Shown: positions 53,282 through 61,296 of the stretch, one piece after another
How positions within the stretch are numbered: position 1 is the first letter of the stretch
Layout of the letters: each line of letters begins with the position of its first letter
Source: Brevundimonas vesicularis
GTDB taxonomy: Bacteria > Pseudomonadota > Alphaproteobacteria > Caulobacterales > Caulobacteraceae
Assembly: GCF_027886425.1 (NCBI RefSeq)
Contig: NZ_CP115671.1
Coordinates: 1,488,001 to 1,552,000 of the forward strand
Length of the DNA: 64,000 nt
Reading direction: 5' to 3'
Position numbers and translations under genes: made by a program
Notes under the pieces: model-generated
What the model saw: the letters and a program-made list of their open reading frames with translations, nothing else
What the model was told of the DNA's origin: nothing
Databases searched by the model: none

Positions 53282-53662
53282 ATGGCCCAGACAAAAAACG
53301 AGCGTCGGGTCGCCCCGACCGAGGCCCGCGCCAAGCTGGTCAACGTGCGTATCAGCCCGCAAAAGCTGAACCTGGTCGCCGCTTCGATCCGCGGCATGCC
53401 GGTCCAGAAGGCGCTGAACGAGCTGGAATTCAGCCGTAAGCGCATCGCTGGCGACGTCCGCAAGGTCCTGTATTCGGCAATCTCGAACGCCGAGAACAAC
53501 CACAACCTCGACATCGACAATCTGGTCGTCGCCGAGGCCTTCGTGGGTAAGAACCTGGTGATGAAGCGTTTCGCGAGCCGTGCTCGCGGTCGTTCGTCGC
53601 GCATCCTGAAACCGTTCAGCGAGATCACCATCGTGGTCCGTGAAGCCGGCGAGGCCGCCTGA
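53282..53662 (+). CDS. rplV: 50S ribosomal protein L22
   Basis: This 126-residue protein reaches into the exit tunnel with its beta-hairpin. It has ARAKLVNVRISPQKLNLVAASIRGMPVQKALNELEFSRKRIAGDVRKVLYSAISNAENNHNLD and the hairpin MKRFASRARGRSSRILKPFSEITIVV. Macrolide-related loop residues look ordinary. Its stop overlaps the rpsC start by one base. Confidence 0.98.
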   Translation: MAQTKNERRVAPTEARAKLVNVRISPQKLNLVAASIRGMPVQKALNELEFSRKRIAGDVRKVLYSAISNAENNHNLDIDNLVVAEAFVGKNLVMKRFASRARGRSSRILKPFSEITIVVREAGEAA

Positions 53663-54417
53663 TGGGACAGAAAATCAATCCGGTCGGTCTGCGCCTCGGC
53701 GTGAACCGCACGTGGGACAGCCGCTGGTTCGCCGCCGGCGCCGACTATTCCCGCCTGCTGCACCAGGACCTGAAGTTGCGCGAGTGGCTGCGGGAACGCC
53801 TGGCCGCCGCCGGCGTGTCGCGCATCATTATCGAGCGCCCGCACAAGAAGTGCCGCATCACCATCTACGCCGCCCGTCCGGGCGTCGTGATCGGCAAGAA
53901 GGGCGCTGACATCGAGAAGCTCCGCAAGGACATCTCGGCGCGCACCGAGGGTGAAGTTCACCTGAACATCATCGAAGTCCGCAAGCCGGAAACCGATGCG
54001 CAGCTGATCGCCGAGAACATCGCGCAGCAGCTGGAGCGCCGCGTGGCCTTCCGTCGCGCCATGAAGCGTTCGATGCAGTCAGCCATGCGTCTGGGCGCCA
54101 AGGGCATTCGTATGAATGTCTCGGGTCGTCTGGGCGGCGCTGAAATCGCACGTATGGAATGGTACCGCGAAGGTCGCGTGCCGCTTCACACGCTGCGCGC
54201 CGACATCGACTATGGCTTCTACGAAGCCAAGACGACCTACGGCATCATCGGCGTGAAGGTCTGGGTCTTTAAGGGTGAAGTGCTGGAGCACGATCCCATG
54301 GCGCAGGACAAGCGTTGGGCCCAGGAAGCTTCGGGTCCGTCCTCGAACGAAGGCCGCGAACGCGGCGGCCCCCGTGGCGACCGCGGTCCGCGTCGCGACC
54401 GGGGACGTGAGAACTAA
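53662..54417 (+). CDS. rpsC: 30S ribosomal protein S3
   Basis: This 251-residue mRNA-entry-channel protein has MGQKINPVGLRLGVNRTWDSRW and the KH domain with RPGVVIGKKGADIEKLRKDI. The C-terminal domain contains MLGAKGIRMNVSGRLGGAEIARMEWYREGRVPLHTLRADIDYGFYEAKTTYG. It ends in an Arg/Gly-rich tail (ERGGPRGDRGPRRDRGREN), the common end in this group. rplP follows after 3 bp. Confidence 0.98.
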   Translation: MGQKINPVGLRLGVNRTWDSRWFAAGADYSRLLHQDLKLREWLRERLAAAGVSRIIIERPHKKCRITIYAARPGVVIGKKGADIEKLRKDISARTEGEVHLNIIEVRKPETDAQLIAENIAQQLERRVAFRRAMKRSMQSAMRLGAKGIRMNVSGRLGGAEIARMEWYREGRVPLHTLRADIDYGFYEAKTTYGIIGVKVWVFKGEVLEHDPMAQDKRWAQEASGPSSNEGRERGGPRGDRGPRRDRGREN

Positions 54418-54420
54418 GTC

Positions 54421-54861
54421 ATGTTGCAACCGAAGAAGACCAAATACCGCAAGGCCTTCAAGGGCCGGATCCATGGCTCGGCCAAGGGCGGTTTCTCGCT
54501 GAACTTCGGGTCGTATGGCCTGAAGACGCTGGAGCCGGAACGCATCACCGCGCGTCAGATCGAAGCGGCTCGCCGCGCGATCACTCGCCAGATGAAGCGT
54601 CAGGGCCGCGTCTGGATCCGCGTCTTCCCCGACCTGCCCGTCACGGGCAAGCCGGCCGAAGTCCGGATGGGTAAGGGCAAGGGCGCCGTGGACCACTGGG
54701 CCGCGCGTTGCCACCCGGGCCGTATCCTGTTTGAAATCGACGGCGTGCCGGACGATGTCGCCCGCGAAGCACTCCGTCTCGGCGCCGCCAAGCTGCCGGT
54801 CCGTACCAAGGTCGTGACCCGTATCGACGCCGGCGTCGCGCATGTGGAGGCTGCCGCCTAA
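54421..54861 (+). CDS. rplP: 50S ribosomal protein L16
   Basis: This 146-residue protein near the A site and peptidyl-transferase centre begins MLQPKKTKYRKAFKGRIHGSAKGG. It has FGSYGLKTLEPERITARQIEAARRAITRQMKRQGRVWIRVFPD and MGKGKGAVDHWAARCHPGRILFEI. It also contains RMGKGKG, the loop where an arginine is hydroxylated in E. coli. It overlaps rpmC by one base. Confidence 0.98.
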   Translation: MLQPKKTKYRKAFKGRIHGSAKGGFSLNFGSYGLKTLEPERITARQIEAARRAITRQMKRQGRVWIRVFPDLPVTGKPAEVRMGKGKGAVDHWAARCHPGRILFEIDGVPDDVAREALRLGAAKLPVRTKVVTRIDAGVAHVEAAA

Positions 54862-55058
54862 TGACCAAGATCGCCGATCTGCGGTCGCAAACGACCGACC
54901 AACTGTCCGACGAGCTGCTGAAGCTCAAGAAGGAACAGTTCAACCTGCGCTTCCAGGCGGCCACCGGCCAAATGGAAAAGACTCACCGCGTTGGTGAAGT
55001 CCGCAAAGACATCGCTCGCATCTCGACGCTTCTGCGCGAGAAGCGTGCGGCCTCGTAA
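54861..55058 (+). CDS. rpmC: 50S ribosomal protein L29
   Basis: This 65-residue two-helix protein lies at the tunnel exit. It has LRSQTTDQLSDELLKLKKEQFNLRFQAATGQMEKTHRVGEVRKDIARISTLLREKRA. The length is typical. It starts on the last base of rplP, and rpsQ follows after 10 bp. Confidence 0.97.
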   Translation: MTKIADLRSQTTDQLSDELLKLKKEQFNLRFQAATGQMEKTHRVGEVRKDIARISTLLREKRAAS

Positions 55059-55068
55059 GGAAACGAAT

Positions 55069-55311
55069 ATGCCCAAGCGAATTCTTGAAGGCGTGGTCGT
55101 GTCCGACAAGGGCGAGAAGACTGTCGTTGTGAAGGTGGAGCGCACCCTGCTTCACCCGCTTCTGAAGAAGACCGTCCGGTCGTCCAAGAAGTACCATGCG
55201 CACGACGAAGCCAACGCGCTCAAGGTCGGCGACATCGCTCGCATCGTCGAGTGCGCCCCCAAGTCCAAACTGAAGCGCTGGGAAGTCCTTTCCAACGCCT
55301 CCGCCTCGTAA
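55069..55311 (+). CDS. rpsQ: 30S ribosomal protein S17
   Basis: This 80-residue OB-fold protein is an early 30S assembly factor. It has MPKRILEGVVVSDKGEKTVVVKVERTLLHPLLKKTVRSSKKYHAHDE and the ending KRWEVL. The ATG at 55069 with AAGGAAA upstream is chosen over the longer open frame. rplN follows after 18 bp. Confidence 0.98.
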   Translation: MPKRILEGVVVSDKGEKTVVVKVERTLLHPLLKKTVRSSKKYHAHDEANALKVGDIARIVECAPKSKLKRWEVLSNASAS

Positions 55312-55329
55312 TCAGAAGGATCTGATCTT

Positions 55330-55698
55330 ATGATCCAGATGCAAACTAACCTGGAAGTGGCCGATAATTCGGGCGCCCGCCGGGTCATGTGCATCAAGGT
55401 GTTGGGCGGCTCCAAGCGCCGCTACGCCTCGATCGGCGACACAATCGTCGCCTCCGTGAAGGAAGCCATCCCGCGCGGCCGTGTGAAGAAGGGCGACGTC
55501 GTTCGCGCCATCGTCGTGCGCACCGCCAAGGACATCCAACGCAAGGACGGCTCGGTCATCCGCTTTGACAAGTCGGCCGCCGTCATCGTCAACAAGCAGA
55601 ACGAGCCTGTCGGCACGCGGATCTTCGGCCCGGTTCCTCGCGAACTGCGCGCCAAGAACCACATGAAGATCATCTCGCTGGCTCCGGAGGTCCTGTAA
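55330..55698 (+). CDS. rplN: 50S ribosomal protein L14
   Basis: This 122-residue protein forms bridge B8 with 16S rRNA. It has MIQMQTNLEVADNSGARRVMCIKVLGGSKRRYASIGD and GTRIFGPVPRELRAKNHMKIISLAPEVL. The sequence is close to the E. coli form and the length is the same. It is 1 bp from rplX. Confidence 0.98.
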   Translation: MIQMQTNLEVADNSGARRVMCIKVLGGSKRRYASIGDTIVASVKEAIPRGRVKKGDVVRAIVVRTAKDIQRKDGSVIRFDKSAAVIVNKQNEPVGTRIFGPVPRELRAKNHMKIISLAPEVL

Positions 55699-55699
55699 C

Positions 55700-56008
55700 A
55701 TGGCCGCCAAGATCAAGAAGGGCGACCGCGTCGTCGTCCTCACCGGCAAGGACAAGGGCCGCACGGGCAACGTGCTGAAGGTCCTGCCCACCGAAAACCG
55801 CGTCCTCGTCGAAGGCGTCAACATGGTTCAGCGCCACACGCGCCCGAGCCAGGCTGACCCGCAGGGCGGCATCAAGAACAAGGAAGCCTCGCTTCACCTG
55901 TCGAACGTCGCGATCGCCGACGCCAACGGCAAGGCGACCCGCGTCGGCTTCAAGATCGATGGGGACAAGAAGGTCCGCATCGCCAAGACGACGGGAGACG
56001 TCATCTGA
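55700..56008 (+). CDS. rplX: 50S ribosomal protein L24
   Basis: This 102-residue assembly-initiator protein has a KOW motif (KIKKGDRVVVLTGKDKGRTGNVLKVLPTENRVLVEGVN). MVQRHTRPSQADPQGGIKNKEASLHLSNVAI follows. The stop shares one base with the rplE start. Confidence 0.98.
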   Translation: MAAKIKKGDRVVVLTGKDKGRTGNVLKVLPTENRVLVEGVNMVQRHTRPSQADPQGGIKNKEASLHLSNVAIADANGKATRVGFKIDGDKKVRIAKTTGDVI

Positions 56009-56568
56009 TGGCTACCGAAAAGTACACCCCGCGCCTCAAGGACGAGTATCACGCTCGCATCCGCCAGGTGATGAAAGAAAAGTTCGGCTACACGAACGAA
56101 ATGCAGGTGCCCAAGCTGGACAAGATCGTCCTGAACATGGGCATCGGCGAAGCCGTCGCAGACTCCAAGAAGGCGAACACCGCCCTCAAGGATCTGACCG
56201 CCATCGCCGGTCAGAAGGCCGTCGCCACCAAGGCCCGTAACTCCATCGCCGGCTTCAAGCTGCGCGAAGGCATGGTCATCGGCGGCAAGGTCACCCTGCG
56301 CGGCGACCAGATGTACGAGTTCCTGGACCGGTTCATCACGATCGCGCTGCCGCGCGTGAAGGATTTCCGTGGTCTGAAGGGCACGTCCTTTGATGGTCGC
56401 GGCAACTACGCCACGGGTCTGAAGGAGCACATCGTGTTCCCGGAGATCAACTACGACCAGATCGATCAGATGTGGGGCATGGACATTGTCGTCTGCACCA
56501 CGGCCAAGACCGATGAGGAAGCCAAGGCTCTCCTCACCGAGTTCAAGTTCCCGTTCGTGAAGAACTGA
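56008..56568 (+). CDS. rplE: 50S ribosomal protein L5
   Basis: This 186-residue protein of the central protuberance binds 5S rRNA and contacts P-site tRNA. It has PKLDKIVLNMGIGEAVADSKK, GQKAVATKARNSIAGFKLREGMVIGGKVTLRGDQMYEFLDRFI and FPEINYDQIDQMWGMDIVV. The length is near the family mean. rpsN follows after 19 bp. Confidence 0.98.
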   Translation: MATEKYTPRLKDEYHARIRQVMKEKFGYTNEMQVPKLDKIVLNMGIGEAVADSKKANTALKDLTAIAGQKAVATKARNSIAGFKLREGMVIGGKVTLRGDQMYEFLDRFITIALPRVKDFRGLKGTSFDGRGNYATGLKEHIVFPEINYDQIDQMWGMDIVVCTTAKTDEEAKALLTEFKFPFVKN

Positions 56569-56587
56569 GCGGGAAGGGAAGAGCACA

Positions 56588-56893
56588 ATGGCTAAGAAAA
56601 GCGCCGTAAACCGCAATGAAGCCGTCAAGGCCCTGGTTGCGAAGTATGCCGCGAAGCGGGCCGCCCTCAAGGCGACCGCCAACGACGAAAACCTGCCGCT
56701 GGAGGAGCGCTTCGACGCACGCCTGAAGCTGGCCGAACTGCCGCGCAACTCCGCGCCGAGCCGCATTCGCAACCGCTGCGAAGTGACGGGTCGTCCGCGG
56801 GCGTTCTACCGCAAGCTCAAGATGAGCCGGATTGCGCTGCGTGAACTGGGCAACCTGGGCCAGATTCCCGGCCTGACAAAGTCCAGCTGGTAA
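56588..56893 (+). CDS. rpsN: 30S ribosomal protein S14 (zinc-free form)
   Basis: This 101-residue protein has MAKKSAVNRNEAVKALVAKYAAKRAALKA and the end RIRNRCEVTGRPRAFYRKLKMSRIALRELGNLGQIPGLTKSSW. It lacks the CxxC...CxxC zinc ribbon of the short S14 type, so it is the long, zinc-independent form. rpsH follows after 15 bp. Confidence 0.98.
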   Translation: MAKKSAVNRNEAVKALVAKYAAKRAALKATANDENLPLEERFDARLKLAELPRNSAPSRIRNRCEVTGRPRAFYRKLKMSRIALRELGNLGQIPGLTKSSW

Positions 56894-56908
56894 GGGGAGC
56901 GAACAGAC

Positions 56909-57307
56909 ATGATGATCAACGATCCCCTGAGCGACATGATCGCTCGCATCAAGAACGCGGCGACCCGCAAGCGTTCCAAGGTGCTGACCCCGGCTTCCCG
57001 TCTGCGCCAGCGCGTCCTCGACGTGCTGCAGGACGAAGGCTACATCCGCGGCTACAACCTGGTTCAGAACCCGGGTGAGTTTCCGCAGTTCGAGATCGAG
57101 CTGAAGTACTTCGACGGTCAGCCCGTCATCGCCGAGATCGCGCGCGTGTCCAAGCCGGGCCGCCGCGTCTATTCGGCGATCGGCGATCTGAAGCCCGTCA
57201 AGAACGGCCTCGGCATCTCGATCCTCTCGACTTCGAAGGGCGTCATGTCCGACGCTTCCGCCCGCGACGCTAACGTCGGCGGCGAAGTCCTCTGCAGGGT
57301 CTACTGA
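56909..57307 (+). CDS. rpsH: 30S ribosomal protein S8
   Basis: This 132-residue protein of the 30S platform begins MMINDPLSDMIARIKNAATRKRSKVLTPAS. A second ATG at 56912 may be the true start, since most homologues have one Met. The rest has SRLRQRVLDVLQDEGYIRGY, RVSKPGRRVYS and GLGISILSTSKGVMSDASARDANVGGEVLCRVY. In E. coli S8 represses the spc operon; the same is possible here. Confidence 0.98.
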   Translation: MMINDPLSDMIARIKNAATRKRSKVLTPASRLRQRVLDVLQDEGYIRGYNLVQNPGEFPQFEIELKYFDGQPVIAEIARVSKPGRRVYSAIGDLKPVKNGLGISILSTSKGVMSDASARDANVGGEVLCRVY

Positions 57308-57308
57308 T

Positions 57309-57842
57309 ATGTCCCGTATTGGCAAGAAAACCATCGCCGTGCCGAAGGGCGTGACTGTCACGCTCGACGGCCAGAACGTCACCGTCAAGGGACCCAAGGG
57401 CGAGAGCGCTTGGACCGTCGCCGACGAGATCGAAGTCAAGCAGGAAGGCGATGAACTGTCGCTGACGCCGCGTTCGGACACGCCTCGCGCTCGCGCGATG
57501 TGGGGTCTGTCGCGCACCCTGGTCGACAACATGGTCGTCGGCGTCACCACGGGCTTCGAAAAGTCGCTGGAGCTGGTCGGCGTGGGTTACCGCGCCGCGA
57601 TGAAGGGCGACGCCCTTTCGCTGCAACTCGGCTTCTCGCACGAAGTCGATATCGCTCCGCCGGCCGGCGTCAGCTTCGCTGTGCCGAAGCAGACCGAGAT
57701 CAAGATCTCGGGCGCTGACAAACAAGCCGTCGGTCAGATCGCCTCGGTCATCCGCAAGCTGCGTCCGCCGGAGCCCTACAAGGGCAAGGGCGTCCGTTAC
57801 GCGGGCGAGAAGGTCCGTCGCAAGGAAGGCAAGAAGAAGTAA
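57309..57842 (+). CDS. rplF: 50S ribosomal protein L6
   Basis: This 177-residue protein near the sarcin-ricin loop has two copies of its fold: MSRIGKKTIAVPKGVTVTLDGQNVTVKGPKGE and KSLELVGVGYRAAMKGDALSLQLGFSHEVDI. It ends with IRKLRPPEPYKGKGVRYAGEKVRRKEGKKK. It starts 1 bp after rpsH. Confidence 0.98.
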   Translation: MSRIGKKTIAVPKGVTVTLDGQNVTVKGPKGESAWTVADEIEVKQEGDELSLTPRSDTPRARAMWGLSRTLVDNMVVGVTTGFEKSLELVGVGYRAAMKGDALSLQLGFSHEVDIAPPAGVSFAVPKQTEIKISGADKQAVGQIASVIRKLRPPEPYKGKGVRYAGEKVRRKEGKKK

Positions 57843-57845
57843 GTC

Positions 57846-58202
57846 ATGGCTCTTTCTCTTCGACAACAAGCCAAGCGTCGCTCGGAGCGCACGCGTCGCC
57901 GCCTGAAGGCTGTCGCCAACGGTCGTCTGCGTCTGTCGGTCTACCGTTCGGACAAGAACATCTCGGCCCAGATCATCGACGACGCCCAAGGCGTGACCGT
58001 CGTGGCTGCCTCGTCGCTGGAAGGCGGCAAGGGCAAGCGCGGCTCGGACACGGCTGCGGCCGCCGCGATCGGCAAGCTGATCGCCGAACGCGCCATCGAG
58101 AAGGGCGTCAAGGACGTCGTCTTCGACCGTGGCGAGTACATCTATCATGGACGGGTGAAGGCGCTGGCGGAAGCCGCGCGTGAAGCCGGCCTGAACTTCT
58201 AA
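57846..58202 (+). CDS. rplR: 50S ribosomal protein L18
   Basis: This 118-residue protein binds 5S rRNA with L5 and L25. It has RRSERTRRRLKAVANGRLRLSVYRSDKNISAQIIDD and FDRGEYIYHGRVKALAEAAREAGLNF. The length and ending are normal. rpsE follows after 12 bp. Confidence 0.98.
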   Translation: MALSLRQQAKRRSERTRRRLKAVANGRLRLSVYRSDKNISAQIIDDAQGVTVVAASSLEGGKGKRGSDTAAAAAIGKLIAERAIEKGVKDVVFDRGEYIYHGRVKALAEAAREAGLNF

Positions 58203-58214
58203 GGGACGCGACAG

Positions 58215-58823
58215 ATGGCGCAACAACCCCAACGCGGCGGCGGCGGCAACGATCGCAACCGTCGTGACAACCGCAACGGTCCCGCTGCTGATGGTCCGGA
58301 TTCCGACATCGTCGAGAAGCTGGTGCACATCAACCGCGTCGCCGCCACCGTCAAAGGCGGCCGTCGCTTCAGCTTCGCAGCCCTGATGGTCGTCGGCGAC
58401 GGCAAGGGTCGCGTCGGCTTCGGTCACGGCAAGGCGCGCGAAGTGCCGGAAGCCATCCGCAAGGCGACTGAAGAAGCCAAGAAGACGATGATCCGCGTTC
58501 CGCTGCGCGAGAACCGCACGCTGCACCACGACGGCAACGGCCGTTGGGGCGCCGGCAAGATCATGATGCGCGCCGCCCCTCCCGGGACCGGCGTCATCGC
58601 GGGCGGTCCGATGCGCGCCGTGCTCGAAACCCTCGGCGTCCAGGACGTCGTGGGCAAGTCGACCGGTTCGTCGAACCCCTACAACATGATCCGCGCGACG
58701 TTCGAAGCGCTGAAGGTCCAGTCCTCGCCCCGTCAAGTCGCGTCCAAGCGCGGCAAGAAGGTCGCGGATCTGATGGGCCGCCGCAACGACGGCGCCTCGG
58801 CGCCCGAAGCCGTGGAGTCCTAA
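58215..58823 (+). CDS. rpsE: 30S ribosomal protein S5
   Basis: This 202-residue accuracy (ram) protein of the mRNA entry channel has the double-stranded RNA-binding segment EKLVHINRVAATVKGGRRFSFAALMVVGDGKGRVGFGHGKAREVPEAIRKA. GRWGAGKIMMRAAPPGTGVIAGGPMRAVLETLGVQDVVGKSTGSSNPYNMIRATFEAL follows. The first 32 residues (QPQRGGGGNDRNRRDNRNG) are an Arg/Asn/Gly-rich extension longer than in E. coli. rpmD follows after 3 bp. Confidence 0.98.
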   Translation: MAQQPQRGGGGNDRNRRDNRNGPAADGPDSDIVEKLVHINRVAATVKGGRRFSFAALMVVGDGKGRVGFGHGKAREVPEAIRKATEEAKKTMIRVPLRENRTLHHDGNGRWGAGKIMMRAAPPGTGVIAGGPMRAVLETLGVQDVVGKSTGSSNPYNMIRATFEALKVQSSPRQVASKRGKKVADLMGRRNDGASAPEAVES

Positions 58824-58826
58824 GTC

Positions 58827-59015
58827 ATGGCTGAGAAGAAAACCCTCACCGTCAAGCAGACCGGTTCGCCGATCCGCCGCAAGAACGACCAGCGCGCCAC
58901 CCTGGTGGGCCTGGGTCTGAACCGCCTGGGTCGTGAATCGACCCTGGAGGACACGCCTTCGGTTCGCGGGATGATCGCCAAGGTCGCCCACCTGACCGAG
59001 ATCGTCGACAAGTAA
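58827..59015 (+). CDS. rpmD: 50S ribosomal protein L30
   Basis: This 62-residue protein has VKQTGSPIRRKNDQRATLVGLGLNRLGRESTLEDTPSVRGMIAKVAHLTEIVDK, which matches the family from end to end. It is the last gene before a hairpin that may end or weaken transcription ahead of rplO. Confidence 0.97.
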   Translation: MAEKKTLTVKQTGSPIRRKNDQRATLVGLGLNRLGRESTLEDTPSVRGMIAKVAHLTEIVDK

Positions 59016-59022
59016 GCCGTTT

Positions 59023-59053
59023 CGCCCTCTCCCGAACCCGGGGGAGGGCGTTT
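59023..59053 (+). terminator. terminator-like hairpin between rpmD and rplO
   Basis: CGCCCTCTCCCG (59023-59034) and CGGGGGAGGGCG (59039-59050) pair over 12 bp with one wobble, followed by TTT. It looks like the rpoB-rpoC spacer hairpin at 32214. It may split the spc series at this point, since rplO starts 105 bp later. Confidence 0.55.
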
Positions 59054-59157
59054 CTGCACTTGCGAATACCCAGAGGGTCGCCTATCAGCGGCCCTTCATT
59101 TTTTCCAAGCCGAGTCCGGACGATGTCCGGGCGCTAGCACCCGAAAGGATCAGGCAC

Positions 59158-59751
59158 ATGAAACTGAACGAAATCCGCGACAACGAAGGCGCCCACAAGA
59201 AGCGCATGCGCGTCGGCCGTGGCCCCGGTTCGGGCAAGGGCAAGACCGCTGGCCGTGGCGTCAAGGGTCAGAAGTCGCGTTCGGGCGTCGCCATCGGCGG
59301 CTTTGAAGGCGGCCAAATGCCGCTGTACATGCGTATGCCCAAGCGCGGCTTCAACAACGCCAATGCTCTGAAGCTGGCTGAAGTGAACCTGTGGCGCCTG
59401 CAAGACGCCGTCGACGCCGGCAAGCTGGACGCCAAGTCCGAACTGAAGGGCGACGCCCTGGTCGCCGCCGGCGTGATCCGTCGCGTCAAGGACGGCGTGC
59501 GTCTGCTGGGCACCGGCGAGCTGAAGCAAGCGCTGAACCTGGTCGTCTGGTCGGCCACTGCCGGCGCCAAGAAGGCCATCGAGGCCGCTGGCGGCTCGGT
59601 TGTCGAGCAACGCATCGAAGCCGAAGCCAAGGCCGCCGCGCGCGTCGAGAAGCGCAACGCCGCCAAGGGCAAGGCTCCGGCTCCCAAGGCGCCGCGCGGC
59701 GACGAGAACAAGATCTCGGCCCGCACCAAGCGCACCGCCGCCAAAGCCTAA
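59158..59751 (+). CDS. rplO: 50S ribosomal protein L15
   Basis: This protein has the usual L15 start, MKLNEIRDNEGAHKKRMRVGRGPGSGKGKTAGRGVKGQKSRSG, and GGFEGGQMPLYMRMPKRGFNN. At 197 residues it is about 40-50 longer than most L15 proteins. The extra part is an Ala/Lys/Arg-rich tail (about residues 155-197, KAPAPKAPRGDENKISARTK). It is preceded by AAAGGATC as ribosome-binding site and is followed by a second terminator-like hairpin. Confidence 0.97.
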   Translation: MKLNEIRDNEGAHKKRMRVGRGPGSGKGKTAGRGVKGQKSRSGVAIGGFEGGQMPLYMRMPKRGFNNANALKLAEVNLWRLQDAVDAGKLDAKSELKGDALVAAGVIRRVKDGVRLLGTGELKQALNLVVWSATAGAKKAIEAAGGSVVEQRIEAEAKAAARVEKRNAAKGKAPAPKAPRGDENKISARTKRTAAKA

Positions 59752-59813
59752 GTCACGCGTCGTCGCGGCGATTAGGTCGTGACCTGATTACATCTGCGAC
59801 GACGAAAGAACGG

Positions 59814-59839
59814 AAGCGGCCCTCGCATGAGGGCCGCTT
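59814..59839 (+). terminator. terminator hairpin between rplO and secY
   Basis: AAGCGGCCCT (59814-59823) and AGGGCCGCTT (59830-59839) form a perfect 10-bp stem around CGCATG, with TT then CC. It lies 40 bp before secY, so secY may use its own promoter or depend on read-through. Confidence 0.65.
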
Positions 59840-59879
59840 TCCGCCTATCTGACGACTCAATCAGTCGTGGGGACGCATA

Positions 59880-61259
59880 ATGGCTTCGGCCGCAGAACAA
59901 CTCGCCGCCAATATGAATATGGGCTCGTTCGCGAAAGCGACCGAGCTGCATAAACGCCTGCTGTTCACGCTGGGCGCGCTTCTGGTCTATCGCATCGGCA
60001 CCTATGTGCCGATCCCGGGCATCAACTCGCAGGCCTTCCTGCAGTTCTTCCAGAACCCGGACGGTCAGCGCGGCATCCTAGACATGTTCAACATGTTCTC
60101 GGGCGGCGCGGTCGAGCGTATGGCCATCTTCGCGCTGAATGTGATGCCCTATATCTCGGCCTCGATCATCGTGCAGCTGATGGGCACGGTGTATCCGCCC
60201 TGGGAGAAGCTGAAGAAGGAAGGCGGCGAAAGCGGCCGCAAGCAGCTGAACCAGTACACCCGTTATCTGACGGTGTTCCTGGCGCTGGCCCAGTCCTTCG
60301 GCATCGCGGCGGGCCTGAACAGCACGGCTGGCCTGGTCGACAACCCCGGAATCTTCTTCATCATCTCGACGGTCGTGACCCTGACCGGCGGCACCATGTT
60401 CCTGATGTGGCTGGGTGAGCAGGTGACCGCGCGCGGCGTCGGCAACGGCATCTCACTGATCATCTTCGCCGGTATCGTGGCGGTCCTGCCGTCCACCATC
60501 GCCCGCCTGCTGGGCTTGGCCCAACAAGGCCAGATGTCGGCCTTCGCCCTGCTGTTCATCGCCATTCTGGCCGTGGCCACCGTGGTCTTCATCGTCTTCA
60601 TGGAACGCGCCCAGCGCCGTCTTCTGATCCAGTATCCGAAGCGCCAGGAAGGCAACCGCATGGCCGGCGGCGAGCGTTCGTTCCTGCCGCTGAAGGTCAA
60701 CACCGCAGGCGTTATCCCGCCGATCTTCGCCTCGTCGCTGCTGATGCTGCCGACGACGGTTGCGACCATGACGGCTAACGCCGACCTGCCCAGCTGGATG
60801 AGCTGGCTGCCGCTGGTGACGGCGCAGCTGACGCACGGCCAGCCGCTGTTCATGGCGCTGTATGCCGCCCTGATCGTCTTCTTCTGCTTCTTCTACACCT
60901 CGATCACCTTCAATCCCGAGGACACGGCCGAGAACCTGCGTAAATACGGCGGCTTCCTGCCGGGCATCCGTCCGGGCAAGCGCACGGCGGAGTATCTGGA
61001 CTATGTCCTGACCCGCCTGACCGTGATCGGCGCCGCCTACATCACCGCGGTCTGCCTGCTGCCCGAGTTCATCGTCAGCCAGTTCGGCAACAGCCTGTAC
61101 TTTGGCGGAACGTCTATCTTGATCGTCGTCTCGGTCACCATGGACACTGTGGCCCAGATCCAGTCCCAACTGCTGGCGCATCAGTACGAAGGCCTGATCA
61201 AAAAGGCCAAGCTGCGTGGTCGTGGCGGTCGCGGCGCTCCCACGCCCGTTCGCCGCTAA
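59880..61259 (+). CDS. secY: preprotein translocase subunit SecY
   Basis: This 459-residue channel protein has ten membrane helices. It has LFTLGALLVYRIGTYVPIPGIN, the plug and helix 2 region GGAVERMAIFALNVMPYISASIIVQLMGTVYPPWEKLKKEG, and loop C4 (ERAQRRLLIQYPKR). Loop C5 is ENLRKYGGFLPGIRPGKRTAEYLDYVLTRLTVIGAAYI, with the arginine needed for SecA. adk follows after 37 bp. It sits in the spc series as in other bacteria, with adk and rpsM downstream. Confidence 0.98.
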   Translation: MASAAEQLAANMNMGSFAKATELHKRLLFTLGALLVYRIGTYVPIPGINSQAFLQFFQNPDGQRGILDMFNMFSGGAVERMAIFALNVMPYISASIIVQLMGTVYPPWEKLKKEGGESGRKQLNQYTRYLTVFLALAQSFGIAAGLNSTAGLVDNPGIFFIISTVVTLTGGTMFLMWLGEQVTARGVGNGISLIIFAGIVAVLPSTIARLLGLAQQGQMSAFALLFIAILAVATVVFIVFMERAQRRLLIQYPKRQEGNRMAGGERSFLPLKVNTAGVIPPIFASSLLMLPTTVATMTANADLPSWMSWLPLVTAQLTHGQPLFMALYAALIVFFCFFYTSITFNPEDTAENLRKYGGFLPGIRPGKRTAEYLDYVLTRLTVIGAAYITAVCLLPEFIVSQFGNSLYFGGTSILIVVSVTMDTVAQIQSQLLAHQYEGLIKKAKLRGRGGRGAPTPVRR

Positions 61260-61296
61260 GTCTTAGGTTGTCAGACGCCCAGGGGAGGGCTGAAGC

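Noticed and set aside
57270..58991. A 573-codon minus-strand frame opposite rplF-rpmD
   Set aside because: It crosses four ribosomal protein genes in tight order and has no homology.
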